DNA from: Dehalobacter sp. CP
GTDB lineage: Bacteria > Bacillota_B > Desulfitobacteriia > Desulfitobacteriales > Syntrophobotulaceae
Assembly: GCA_009910795.1 (NCBI GenBank)
Contig: VMEE01000016.1
Span: 74,278-138,277 of the forward strand
Length of the DNA: 64,000 bases
Reading direction: 5' to 3'
Made by a program: the position numbers and the translations under genes. Shown here one piece after another: positions 35,145 through 44,015 of the stretch (its first letter is position 1; every line of letters begins with the position of its first letter). The notes under the pieces are model-generated. The model did no database searches and was not told the DNA's origin. It saw nothing but the letters and a program-made list of their open reading frames with translations.

Positions 35145-35820
35145 TCAGGATGCTCCTTACATCACGGTTAATGATACCTGCATTCAAAACCATCAGGCGT
35201 GGAAAAGCCAGGAAAAACCGTTTGTATTTCAATACATTTTCTCGATATTTGTTTACGGGGATATTGGCATAATTCAAAATGACTTCCCTGAGATTCAGCG
35301 CATCGCCGACAGATTTCACCGTATCTGCAAAGAAGTAGACAACAAACGCAATGACCAGATACGCCTTGACTTCTGCAGGTATCAAGAATACCCTTGCAGA
35401 AATGACCGGATGAACATACTGGAGCAGCACAAAGGCCAGTAAACCCCAAAGTACAGAATATTCCAGACAGATATACCCCTTTAGATTGGCGATTTTGTTG
35501 CTGTAGTCCCACCATTTGTAGCGAAATATTTTTTCCAGAAGAAACCCTGTCAGATATTCCAATCCGGTAACAACCAGGACAGCCACCAAAATACTGATCA
35601 GTACTACGGCCGGTGAGTTTTCAAAGACGGAACTCGCCCATTCAGAAGAAAGAAGCACTAAAACAGCGCTGAAACCATAAAGCGGGCAAAAGAATCCGGC
35701 TAAAAAGCCCCTATTGACAAATCTTCTATGGACGATGCAGGCAAACCCCGATTCCAGCATCCAGCCTAAAAAAGAATAGATTGTAAAGAATAACAGAATA
35801 TCCATTTCGCTGCTTCCCAT
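35095..35820 (-). CDS. CmpB-like membrane protein (putative ABC-transporter type IV, DUF1113)
   Basis: A 241-aa polytopic protein with about six helices, starting MGSSEMDILLFFTIYSFLGWMLE. The segments NRGFLAGFFCPLYGFSA and LEYLTGFLLEKIFRYKWWDYS match the PF06541 family. Its role in transport is a family label rather than a proven function. The ATG at 35820 is chosen because GGAGGGGG lies just upstream; the longer frame has no such site. Confidence 0.83.
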   Translation of the reverse strand: MGSSEMDILLFFTIYSFLGWMLESGFACIVHRRFVNRGFLAGFFCPLYGFSAVLVLLSSEWASSVFENSPAVVLISILVAVLVVTGLEYLTGFLLEKIFRYKWWDYSNKIANLKGYICLEYSVLWGLLAFVLLQYVHPVISARVFLIPAEVKAYLVIAFVVYFFADTVKSVGDALNLREVILNYANIPVNKYRENVLKYKRFFLAFPRLMVLNAGIINRDVRSILNERLNKIKVELKNRFL

Positions 35821-35897
35821 GATTCCCCCTCCTTTCCTCCATTTAAAACTAAGATTAATCACAATTATTAATAAATTCTTTTAATTTTTAGGCCTCG

Positions 35898-36647
35898 TTA
35901 TATTCCCGCCTGATTAATCAGCGAAGCCAGATACCCGGCTCCAAACCCGTTGTCAATATTAACAACGCCGATTCCTTCCGAGCAGCTGTTCAGCATGGTA
36001 AGCAAAGGGGCGAGTCCGCCAAAATTCGCGCCATAACCGACACTTGTTGGGACCGCGACGACCGGACTGGCGGCCAGTCCACCGACAACACTTGGCAGCA
36101 CGCCGTCCATTCCTGCGACAACAATCAGCACCTTGGCCTGCTGCAGCCGCTCCGACTGGGACAATAGTCGGTGAAGACCTGCTACGCCTGTATCATACAT
36201 GCGTTCGACCTTATTGCCCATAGCTTCCGCGGTTACAGCTGCTTCTTCGGCAACCGGCAGATCTGAAGTACCTGCACTCACAACCAGGATATTGCCAACA
36301 GACCTTTGAACCCCTTTTCTGATCACAATCGTGCGGGAGGTTTCATTGAACTCAGCTGACGGGATCTCCCGGCAGACGGCCTCATAGACTTCCCTGCCGG
36401 CCCTTGTCGCGAGTATGTTCTGATCGGAAACCTCGTGCAGTTTTTTGGCAATCTGAACAATTTGGTTTGTCGTTTTGCCCGGACAAAAGATTGCTTCCGG
36501 AAAACCCTTACGATACTGACGGTGAGTATCCAAACGCGCATAGCCCATGTCACAGCTGTACATCTGCTCAAGCTGCTGCAAGCCTTCATCGATTGAAATC
36601 TGGCTGTCCTGAACCTGATTCAGGATTTGTTTGATTTTATCTTTCAT
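35898..36647 (-). CDS. larB: LarB, nickel-pincer nucleotide cofactor biosynthesis
   Basis: A 249-aa protein of the LarB/PurE-like fold. Its central region SAGTSDLPVAEEAAVTAEAMG and C-terminal VVAVPTSVGYGANFGG are family signatures. LarB carboxylates and hydrolyses nicotinate adenine dinucleotide in making the cofactor of lactate racemase. No larC, larE or larA is in this window, so the pathway must be completed elsewhere or the protein serves another NPN-dependent enzyme. It follows the M42 gene by 17 nt. Confidence 0.93.
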   Translation of the reverse strand: MKDKIKQILNQVQDSQISIDEGLQQLEQMYSCDMGYARLDTHRQYRKGFPEAIFCPGKTTNQIVQIAKKLHEVSDQNILATRAGREVYEAVCREIPSAEFNETSRTIVIRKGVQRSVGNILVVSAGTSDLPVAEEAAVTAEAMGNKVERMYDTGVAGLHRLLSQSERLQQAKVLIVVAGMDGVLPSVVGGLAASPVVAVPTSVGYGANFGGLAPLLTMLNSCSEGIGVVNIDNGFGAGYLASLINQAGI

Positions 36648-36664
36648 GTTATTCCTACTCTCTC

Positions 36665-37669
36665 TTATGCAAGTAAGGCAAGCAACAGCGATATACCGGA
36701 TCGCATATCGTTTTTAGACGCAATTTCACCTGGCGTATGCAGATGCCGGACTGGAACAGCCAGGCCCCCGGTAGGGATCCCGCCTTTGGTCAGGTGAACC
36801 GGGCCGGAATCGGTGCCTCCGTTCGTAATGATTTCCCATTGATAGAGTATTTCGTGCTGTTCGGCGATTTCAGCCATCCAGTTTTTAATTTGGGGAGATA
36901 CGACGATTGATCTGTCCATCACTTTAATCGCGATACCTTTATTCAGAGAAGTCCGCGGCACCCCGTATTCCCTGGGCATATCAAAACTGAACGTCGTATC
37001 GATATTCAAAGCGAGATTCGGTTCCAGCGCGTAGGCGGCTGTTTTTGCTCCGCGCGCGCCCACTTCTTCCTGGGCAGTAAACACAAAGTACAAGTCATCT
37101 TGGCTGCTGACTCTTTTCAATACTTCCAAGGCAATAAAACAGCCTACCCGGTTATCCAGCGCTTTGGAGATTACACAGTCTTTGGTCTCCTGATAGGTTC
37201 CGGAGAATACGGCCATATCGCCTTCCCGAACCATCGTTCTGGCCTCTTGCTCACTGGTTACTCCAAGATCGAGGAACAGCCGTTCCGGTGAATTCTCATC
37301 CAGCTTCTTTTTCTCTTCACGGCTGACGACACCTACTGCCCCGTTGGCAAAAACGAAGCGCTGTGCGAGCAGAACATGATCTCGCAAACCGCCAACCGGT
37401 GCAAAGTACAGATAGCCCTGCTTATTGATATGGGTCACCATGATGCCGACTTCATCCATATGGCAGGCAATCATAATCTTCTTCCCAGGACCTTTTTTTC
37501 TGACAATCAGATTACCCAGCGTATCCGTATAAGCGGTATCAGCATCATTTTTTGTCTGGTCTAAAATCAGCGCCGCAACGTTGTGTTCTTGGCCCGAAGG
37601 ACCAAAAGTCTGGGTGAGCTGTTGAAGTAAGGTGAAATCTAAAGAATCTAAAGGTTTTGTATCTGTCAT
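36665..37669 (-). CDS. M42 family metallopeptidase (third of a tandem trio)
   Basis: A 334-aa glutamyl-aminopeptidase/cellulase M-like enzyme. Metal ligands are seen in ACHMDEVG (His-x-Asp), ALDNRVGC (Asp), TAQEEVGARG (catalytic Glu-Glu) and a C-terminal His in VRHLHTPGE. TET-type aminopeptidases of this family trim peptides in the cytosol. The ATG at 37669 has GGAGG upstream; the longer frame extends into repeat copy D and is rejected. Confidence 0.94.
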   Translation of the reverse strand: MTDTKPLDSLDFTLLQQLTQTFGPSGQEHNVAALILDQTKNDADTAYTDTLGNLIVRKKGPGKKIMIACHMDEVGIMVTHINKQGYLYFAPVGGLRDHVLLAQRFVFANGAVGVVSREEKKKLDENSPERLFLDLGVTSEQEARTMVREGDMAVFSGTYQETKDCVISKALDNRVGCFIALEVLKRVSSQDDLYFVFTAQEEVGARGAKTAAYALEPNLALNIDTTFSFDMPREYGVPRTSLNKGIAIKVMDRSIVVSPQIKNWMAEIAEQHEILYQWEIITNGGTDSGPVHLTKGGIPTGGLAVPVRHLHTPGEIASKNDMRSGISLLLALLA

Positions 37670-37722
37670 AAAGAGCCTCCTACTTCTTATCAGGGATTCC
37701 GTTAGACGTATTTTCTCGGGTA

Positions 37723-37828
37723 AGTCTGAGGTCCACAATACCGCTTTTCGGCTCTTGTGCCATCCTTGGCGCAAAGAGCCGCACTCCGCATTCAGCTTCG
37801 CTTTTCGCGGAACTGTAGCCCTCAGACT
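37723..37828 (-). repeat. Structured intergenic repeat, copy D
   Basis: A 106-nt element filling the gap between two M42 genes. On the minus strand arms AGTCTGAGGGCTACAGTTCCGC and GCGGTATTGTGGACCTCAGACT pair over 22 positions with two G-U wobbles and two mismatches. The inner hairpin GGCTCTTTGCGCC-AAGGAT-GGCACAAGAGCC has one C-A mismatch and a bulge. It is the most degenerate copy, and is in the sense orientation for the operon. Confidence 0.85.
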
Positions 37829-37831
37829 ATG

Positions 37832-38887
37832 TTAAGAAATATTAAGATTTAAGAAATAGTGAATGTCATTTAAAATGCATTGAAGAAGCCGCACGCAGTG
37901 CTGATAATCATTCTTTGAAATAATGGAGCTCATCGTATGGATATTCCGGCAGGGTACACTGAGTGTCATCGTGGGTATGCCGATACCGGCCTGATGGATG
38001 TTCCCTGCATCATTGGCCGCGGCAGCTCCTTGTCTGAACTGGAGCGGAATATTATTTTTTGCAGCTGCAGCCATCACTTTTTGGACGAGTCCAGGTTTAT
38101 AGACCGTTGCGGAATCCATCAGCGAACAGGCCGGACCGTTTCCTGGTGTGACAATCCAGTTTTCCCGTTCGGATTCAGTAAAATCAGCAGCGCGTGTCGC
38201 CTCAACAACCAGGGCCAGATCAGCCTGAAGATAATTGCTTACCACTTTCGATCCGCGCAGGCCAACTTCCTCCTGTACTGTGAATACAGCTGTCAAATCA
38301 CAGGGATAATCCTGTTCTAAGAGCTCCATGATCGCCGCACAGCCCACCCTGTCATCAAGGGCCTTTCCTTTGTACAGTCCTGAGCCAATCTCTTCAAATA
38401 CCGTTGGGAATGTGACGTAATCGCCCAGCTTCACAACGTTTTCTGCTTCTGCCTTGGAAGATGCCCCGATATCAATATAGAGATCCTCGATATCCGGGAT
38501 TTTTTTTCTTTCCTCCGTTTTCTGCAAATGAACGGCTTTCAAACCGATGACGCCCTGCAGACCGCTGTCGAATACGACGGTCTTGGCAATCAAAATCCCC
38601 GGTTCAATACCGCCGACGGTCTGAAATTTCAGATAGCCATCCGCAGTAATTTCCGTAACCATTAGGCCGATTTCATCCATATGGGCACAGACCAGGACTT
38701 TTGGCAGATTTTCACCGGATCCTTTGCCGACCCCTTTTCTCTCTATCAGTAGATTTCCGATCTGATCCGTCCTGCACGAATTCAAATTGTCTTGGAGTCG
38801 GTCTTTAAGATGCGCCAGAATAAAGTCCCTGACCGGTTTCTCATTTCCGGATACGCCGTTAAGCTCAGATAATTCTTTTAACAGCAT
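37832..38887 (-). CDS. M42 family metallopeptidase (second of a tandem trio)
   Basis: A 351-aa enzyme starting MLLKELSELNGVSGNE. Ligands and catalytic residues appear in CAHMDEIGLM, ALDDRVGCAA, TVQEEVGLRG and PCRNIHTMSS. GGAGGAAA lies just before the ATG at 38887; a long upstream frame overlapping the preceding gene is rejected. It begins 1 nt after the stop of the first M42 gene, so the two are translationally coupled and may form hetero-oligomers. Confidence 0.94.
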   Translation of the reverse strand: MLLKELSELNGVSGNEKPVRDFILAHLKDRLQDNLNSCRTDQIGNLLIERKGVGKGSGENLPKVLVCAHMDEIGLMVTEITADGYLKFQTVGGIEPGILIAKTVVFDSGLQGVIGLKAVHLQKTEERKKIPDIEDLYIDIGASSKAEAENVVKLGDYVTFPTVFEEIGSGLYKGKALDDRVGCAAIMELLEQDYPCDLTAVFTVQEEVGLRGSKVVSNYLQADLALVVEATRAADFTESERENWIVTPGNGPACSLMDSATVYKPGLVQKVMAAAAKNNIPLQFRQGAAAANDAGNIHQAGIGIPTMTLSVPCRNIHTMSSIISKNDYQHCVRLLQCILNDIHYFLNLNIS

Positions 38888-38888
38888 G

Positions 38889-39947
38889 TTAGATTTCCTC
38901 CAATTCTTCCGGCAACGACGCAATGAAATACGCCAGCAGCTTGCCGCATTCAACAATATCCTGCAGCGAGGCCGTCTCGACGGATGTATGCATATACCGG
39001 AGAGGTATGGACACCAACCCGGTCGGTATGCCATAACCGGTCAACTGAATCACTCTGGCATCGGTGCCTGTCGCCCCTGGAATCGCCTGCCGCTGACAGG
39101 CAATCCTGTTCTGCTGCGCACTGTCGGAGAGCCTGGTGTAGACCCAGGGATGAATATTCGGGCCGAGACTAATCACCGGTCCTTTCGCCAGTTCAGCGGA
39201 AACCTGACTTTTGGTATCCAGCGTTTGGGCATGCGTCACATCAACGGCAACTGCCAGCGACGGCAGAAGTCGCTCCGAGCTGGTAAGTCCTCCTCTTAAA
39301 CCCACTTCTTCCTGAACCGTAGCGACTGCTACCACATCATGCTGATGTTTCATACCCATCAGTTCGTTCAGGCATACCGCCAGTACGACCACTCCAGCTC
39401 TGTCGTCAAGTGCTTTGCCGGATATTCTGTCGTTGAGCAGACGCAGCGGGCACCTTTTGATGCTGGCGATATCTCCCGGTTTGACCATTTGAACTGCCGC
39501 TGCATCATTAAAACCGATATCGATCACCAGATCCTCTATATCGAGGGTCTGCCGCTTTTTGCTGTCCTTGTGGGAAGATCCCAGGCAAACTACGCCACGC
39601 AGATCTTCCTTTCCGTGTACCAGGATTTCCTGGTAAAGCAAGGTTCTCTGGTCAATTCCGCCGAGCGTGGCAAAGTGTAAAAATCCTCTTTCATCAATAT
39701 GGGTGATCATCAACCCGATCTCGTCGATATGCGCAGCAAGCATTACGGAATGTTTCCCGCTGTGCTCTCCTTTTTTAACCGCATAGAAGTTGCCGATAAA
39801 ATCAGAGAAAGTCTCTGCTGAGAGTGGCGCAAAAATATCCTGAAGTGTTGTTTTTAAGCCCTGTTCATATCCGGAAACACCTGTCATTTCCGTCAACGAA
39901 CAGGTAAGTTCCCGCGCAAGCTCGAAGGAATTCCTTAACACGTGCAT
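38889..39947 (-). CDS. M42 family metallopeptidase (first of a tandem trio)
   Basis: A 352-aa aminopeptidase. AAHIDEIGLM, ALDDRAGVVV, TVQEEVGLRGG and PLRYMHTSVE carry the dinuclear metal site and catalytic Glu. AAGGAAAGG precedes the ATG closely; a GTG at 39941 is an alternative start. The three adjacent paralogues diverged in substrate-loop regions, which would fit a division of labour among N-terminal residues. Confidence 0.94.
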   Translation of the reverse strand: MHVLRNSFELARELTCSLTEMTGVSGYEQGLKTTLQDIFAPLSAETFSDFIGNFYAVKKGEHSGKHSVMLAAHIDEIGLMITHIDERGFLHFATLGGIDQRTLLYQEILVHGKEDLRGVVCLGSSHKDSKKRQTLDIEDLVIDIGFNDAAAVQMVKPGDIASIKRCPLRLLNDRISGKALDDRAGVVVLAVCLNELMGMKHQHDVVAVATVQEEVGLRGGLTSSERLLPSLAVAVDVTHAQTLDTKSQVSAELAKGPVISLGPNIHPWVYTRLSDSAQQNRIACQRQAIPGATGTDARVIQLTGYGIPTGLVSIPLRYMHTSVETASLQDIVECGKLLAYFIASLPEELEEI

Positions 39948-39985
39948 CTTCCTTTCCTTAGTACCCTGTTATCCCTCAATCGAAG

Positions 39986-42013
39986 CTACTTACCTGTCCC
40001 AAACAGAACTTCGATCGTATCTCCCCGATTGACAACTTTGCCGGCCTCCGGTGACTGTTTATAGGCGAGGCCGCTGCCGCCGAATTCATAGCGCAAATCC
40101 AGTTTTCCTAGTAATTCGCCGGCTTGTCTGATGGTCAGTCCTTTCAGATCAGGTACAAGCACTTCGCCTTCCCCGGCCTGCCTGGCAGGGGTACTGTTCT
40201 TGTCTGCTGCTGTATTACCATTTTTCGCAGCCGCTTCCTCCACCAAAGCGTCAGGGTCAACCTTGGTAAGATCACTCGGGGTCTCAGCGGAAACCGGCAC
40301 ACCATAGTATTGCAAAGTGCCCTCGATAATATTTTTAACGCGCGGTCCACCGAGTGTTCCCCCCTGGACGACCGGAGCATGCGGCGTATCAATAACGACC
40401 AATACTGCAATCTTCGGATCGTCAGCCGGCGCATAGCCGACAAAAGAGACGATATAATCGGTATCCGAGTACTTTCCGGTTTTCGGATCAATTTTCTGGG
40501 CGGTTCCGGTTTTGCCGGCAACTTTAATTCCGGGAATTTTTGCCCGGCTTCCTGTACCGCTGTCGACGACACTCACGAGGATATCGCTCATGGTCTTGCT
40601 GGTTGTCTCGGAAATAACCTGACGGACAACCTTCGGCTGGGTTTTACTGACGATCTCCCCGTCCTTATTCTTAATGTTTTCTACAATATACGGCTGCATG
40701 AGCTGGCCTCCGTTGGCCACCGCACAGATCGCCGTTAAGAGCTGGATCGGGGTGACAAGGTTGGCCTGACCGAACGACATGGTCGCCAGTTCAAGGCTTT
40801 TGACCCTGCTCTTGTCAATCAATAGGCCTCTTTCTTCACCGGAAATATCAATATCTGTCAGACTTCCGAAGCCAAAAGACTTTAAGTATGTATAGAATAG
40901 GTCTCTGCCTAGTTTTTGTCCGACCTGGGCAAGTACAACGTTGGAAGACAGCTTCATGCCATCGACGAAAGTAATGTTGCCATGCGCCTTTCTGTCGGAA
41001 TCCCAGTTTGTGATCCTGCGGCCCCCGACAACCCAATAGCCCGGATCTTTGAAGAGCTGGGTCGTATTAATGGCATTTTCTTCGAGTGCTGCCGATCCGG
41101 TGATGATTTTAAACGTAGACCCGGGTTCATAAATCATGCTGATGGCCAGGTTTTTCCTTTGATCCGGTTTGGTGGAGGCATAGTTGCTCGGATCATAGGA
41201 CGGTCTGGAGCCCATACCGAGTATTTTGCCGGTCTTGGGATCCATGGCCAGGATAACGGCTCTCTGTGGCTTGGTTTCTGCGACAATATCATCCAGTTCG
41301 TGTTCAATGAGATGCTGAATGGTGGAATCGAGGGTCAGGGTTAAATTGTCCCCTGACTGTACATTATCCTGAATCTCATTGTTTTGATCCGTTTCTACCG
41401 GATTCTCTAAATTTGCTTCCCCTTTAAGCTCGGCGTTGTAGGAATACTCCAGACCTTCAACCCCGTCTCCAGCCATATTGACGATACCAAGTATAGCCGC
41501 TCCCATCTCCCCTGCCGGATAGCTTCTTTTATAATTATCACTGAAGCCGATCCCTTGAATATCAAGTTCTTTAATTTTTTCCACCGTACTGATATCTACC
41601 TGCCGTTTCAGGCTGACCCATGCCAAGTCTTTTCGCAGCAGGGTAAGAATATCATTTTTATCTTCCCCCAAAATGGCCGCAATATTTTCAGCAATTTTCT
41701 CTTTTTTTTGTAATATTTGCTCGCTTGTCAGCGTTTTATCCTTGGCAATGGATGTATCCAGCATTCTCGGATCGGCATAGACATCCTTCACCGGTACACT
41801 TTTTGCCAGCACATTGCCCTGTGCATCCATAATGGTTCCCCGCTCATAAAGCATGGTCTGTCTTATCGCCTGGAAATCTGCACCTCTGGCCTTTAACTCT
41901 GCGGAATTGATAACCTGGAGATAAAACAGTCTTCCTAATATTAAGACGCTCAAACCGATGAGCAGGCCATAGATAACCCACTCCCGGTAAAAATACTGCT
42001 TCGTTTTTTTCAC
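39986..42013 (-). CDS. Class B penicillin-binding protein with PASTA domain (SpoVD/PBP2 type)
   Basis: A 675-aa transpeptidase with an N-terminal membrane anchor (about residues 11-28) and a dimerisation domain. The penicillin-binding domain has SxxK in EPGSTFKII, SxN in KLSSNVV and KTG in VAGKTGTAQ. A PASTA repeat ends the protein (VLVPDLKGLTIRQAGELL). Such proteins cross-link septal or spore-cortex wall. It starts with GTG behind AAAGGAAC. No mra/mur genes are adjacent, so it is more likely a SpoVD-like paralogue than the essential divisome enzyme. Confidence 0.92.
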   Translation of the reverse strand: MKKTKQYFYREWVIYGLLIGLSVLILGRLFYLQVINSAELKARGADFQAIRQTMLYERGTIMDAQGNVLAKSVPVKDVYADPRMLDTSIAKDKTLTSEQILQKKEKIAENIAAILGEDKNDILTLLRKDLAWVSLKRQVDISTVEKIKELDIQGIGFSDNYKRSYPAGEMGAAILGIVNMAGDGVEGLEYSYNAELKGEANLENPVETDQNNEIQDNVQSGDNLTLTLDSTIQHLIEHELDDIVAETKPQRAVILAMDPKTGKILGMGSRPSYDPSNYASTKPDQRKNLAISMIYEPGSTFKIITGSAALEENAINTTQLFKDPGYWVVGGRRITNWDSDRKAHGNITFVDGMKLSSNVVLAQVGQKLGRDLFYTYLKSFGFGSLTDIDISGEERGLLIDKSRVKSLELATMSFGQANLVTPIQLLTAICAVANGGQLMQPYIVENIKNKDGEIVSKTQPKVVRQVISETTSKTMSDILVSVVDSGTGSRAKIPGIKVAGKTGTAQKIDPKTGKYSDTDYIVSFVGYAPADDPKIAVLVVIDTPHAPVVQGGTLGGPRVKNIIEGTLQYYGVPVSAETPSDLTKVDPDALVEEAAAKNGNTAADKNSTPARQAGEGEVLVPDLKGLTIRQAGELLGKLDLRYEFGGSGLAYKQSPEAGKVVNRGDTIEVLFGTGK

Positions 42014-42389
42014 GGTGTTGTTCCTTTCCTGTCATGATGCTCTGCTTCTATTTTACCATATGTTTTCAAGTTGATAAGATCCAAAACATCAAAAGCTCAC
42101 ATAATCTTAACTATCGATGGCAATTAAATAAAAACCACCTTGCTAAGATCTGTGAGCTTGAATCTATTCTCCCCCAATTAAACGAAAGCATTCAATGTAA
42201 ATTTTGTCTTTGACGCTGCAAGAAAAAGAGAAGCGCACTGCTTAATGATTAAAAATGCCCATGTTTATCGGCATTCACTTGAAAGTTTATGAGAAAGACG
42301 GCAGCCGGAATGTGTGCACCTTAAGAACCCTGAATGTGTATCCGGCTGCCAGTTTTGTCCTCCGCACCTGACGCGGGAACATGATTCAC
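42014..42389. other. Intergenic stretch with a long hairpin
   Basis: No gene is seen in these 376 bp. GGCAGCCGGA (42300-42309) pairs with TCCGGCTGCC (42341-42350), with AATGTGT copies just inside the arms. It lies between the LysM gene end and the PBP start and may act as a terminator for the former, though the U-run is weak. Confidence 0.45.
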
Positions 42390-42815
42390 TTAATATCTGG
42401 GAGGAATAAAAAGTCTTTCACCGGGATAGATAAGATCAGGATTGCCTAGATGGTTATACCCAGCAAGTTCACGCCAATCCAGTCCATATCTCTGCGCAAT
42501 TTTGTAAACGGTATCCCCTTTTTGAACGACATAAACTTCCGGCAGCGGCTTATGAACCTCCATGTGTTCATAATAAGGTGTACAGCCGCATGGATCGCAG
42601 GTATACCCTGACTGCGTCTGCTCCGCATACATGCCTTCAGGACCCATCTGTTCATACTGAGACATCATTTCCGGGTTCATCATGCCCATCATATCCTGCT
42701 GGTTCATCATACCAGTCATCTCAGGCTGATTCATCATACCGGTCATATCAGGCTGATTCATCATATTTACAGCCGGCGGCTGATTCATATAGCCGGATTT
42801 TCTTCCGAAGTACAT
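42390..42815 (-). CDS. LysM protein with Met-rich nonapeptide repeats, spore-coat-like
   Basis: A 141-aa protein with no signal peptide or membrane segment. Residues about 8-58 are Met, Gln and Asn rich, with four imperfect copies of a unit like MNQPDMTGM. A Cys-rich patch (YTCDPCGCTPYY) follows, then a LysM domain (VYVVQKGDTVYKIAQRY to GERLFIPPRY). A LysM domain without export signal suggests spore-coat or cortex targeting, as for SafA. GGAGGT precedes the ATG at 42815 by 6 nt, while the ATG at 42821 abuts it. Confidence 0.82.
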   Translation of the reverse strand: MYFGRKSGYMNQPPAVNMMNQPDMTGMMNQPEMTGMMNQQDMMGMMNPEMMSQYEQMGPEGMYAEQTQSGYTCDPCGCTPYYEHMEVHKPLPEVYVVQKGDTVYKIAQRYGLDWRELAGYNHLGNPDLIYPGERLFIPPRY

Positions 42816-42905
42816 CTCCATACCTCCTTTTTGTTATAGGATATGGAGAAACACTGCTAAAGTGTCTGTACATGGTAATAATTGTCTGATTATTTTTACG
42901 TGTTT

Positions 42906-43820
42906 CTATTCCATTTTCGCCAGATACTTTTCAACCTGAACTGCCGCAAGCGCTCCATCCCCGACTGCGGTTGCAACCTGCCTCAAAGGGGTATTACGGA
43001 TATCTCCGGCCGCATAGACTCCATTAATATTTGTTTTCAGCAAAGCATCTGTGATAATATACCCATATTGATCGACTTCGAAGTATTCTGACGTAAACTT
43101 GGTATTTGGTTCGGTGCCGATATAAATAAAGACACCGTCAACCTCGATTTCTTCCACAGCCCCGGAACTGGCATTCTTAAGAATTATTTTTTGTACTTTA
43201 TCATTACCGGCGATCTCCTGAACAACACTGTCCAGAACAAACTTAACTTTCGGGTTTTCTTTCGCCCTTTGGGCTGCTATCTGCGAAGCTCTGAATTCTT
43301 TTCGGCGGTGAACGATATAGACTTCAGATGCAAACTTCGTCAGGTAGACACCTTCCTCAAGCGCGGCGTTTCCGCCGCCGATGACAGCGACTTTCTTTCC
43401 TTTATAAAACGCTCCATCACAAGTGGCACAATACGATACGCCGCGTCCGTGAAAGGTATCTTCTCCCGCTACGCCCAAAAAACGCGGCTTGGATCCGGCA
43501 GCAATGATCATCGCTTTCGCTTCCAGGGTTTGCTGTCCGGTCACAACCGTCTTCATTTCTTTCTGAAGATCCAGATGCAGGACCGGTTCGAAAATGAATT
43601 CGGCGCCCTGATTCATGGCTTGTTTATAAAAAGCATTCATTAAATCGAAGCCGGTAATCCCTTCCGGAAATCCCGGATAATTTTCAATTCTTTCCGTCGC
43701 CGCTGCCTGCCCGCCCGGCATCATGGATTCGACGACTGCTGTTTTTAATCCGCCCCTTGCCGCATAAATGGCTGCTGTAAGCCCTGCAGGGCCGCCTCCG
43801 ATAATAATCAGATCATACAT
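42906..43820 (-). CDS. trxB: Thioredoxin reductase
   Basis: A 304-aa FAD/NADPH disulfide reductase. IIGGGPAGLTAAIYAARGG binds FAD, CATCDG is the redox CxxC, and VIGGGNAALEEG is the NADPH loop. GDIRNTPLRQVATAVGDGA is the FAD-binding tail. It supplies electrons to thioredoxin, including for the ArsC-type arsenate reductase at 11536-11958. No trxA adjoins it. Confidence 0.96.
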   Translation of the reverse strand: MYDLIIIGGGPAGLTAAIYAARGGLKTAVVESMMPGGQAAATERIENYPGFPEGITGFDLMNAFYKQAMNQGAEFIFEPVLHLDLQKEMKTVVTGQQTLEAKAMIIAAGSKPRFLGVAGEDTFHGRGVSYCATCDGAFYKGKKVAVIGGGNAALEEGVYLTKFASEVYIVHRRKEFRASQIAAQRAKENPKVKFVLDSVVQEIAGNDKVQKIILKNASSGAVEEIEVDGVFIYIGTEPNTKFTSEYFEVDQYGYIITDALLKTNINGVYAAGDIRNTPLRQVATAVGDGALAAVQVEKYLAKME

Positions 43821-44015
43821 TGCTGCACCAACCTTTTGTTTTATTCTCAGCTTAATTTCTATGTTTATTAAAAGTATAGCTCAGAAATTTATTTTCAGGA
43901 AGCCAATAAGGTGAATTTTATGATAAACTATGAATATATTGCCAACAATAAAAAATAAATATGCAGATGTTACATACATTTCTGTGATTTGAACAATTTA
44001 ACTCAGGAGGGAAAT

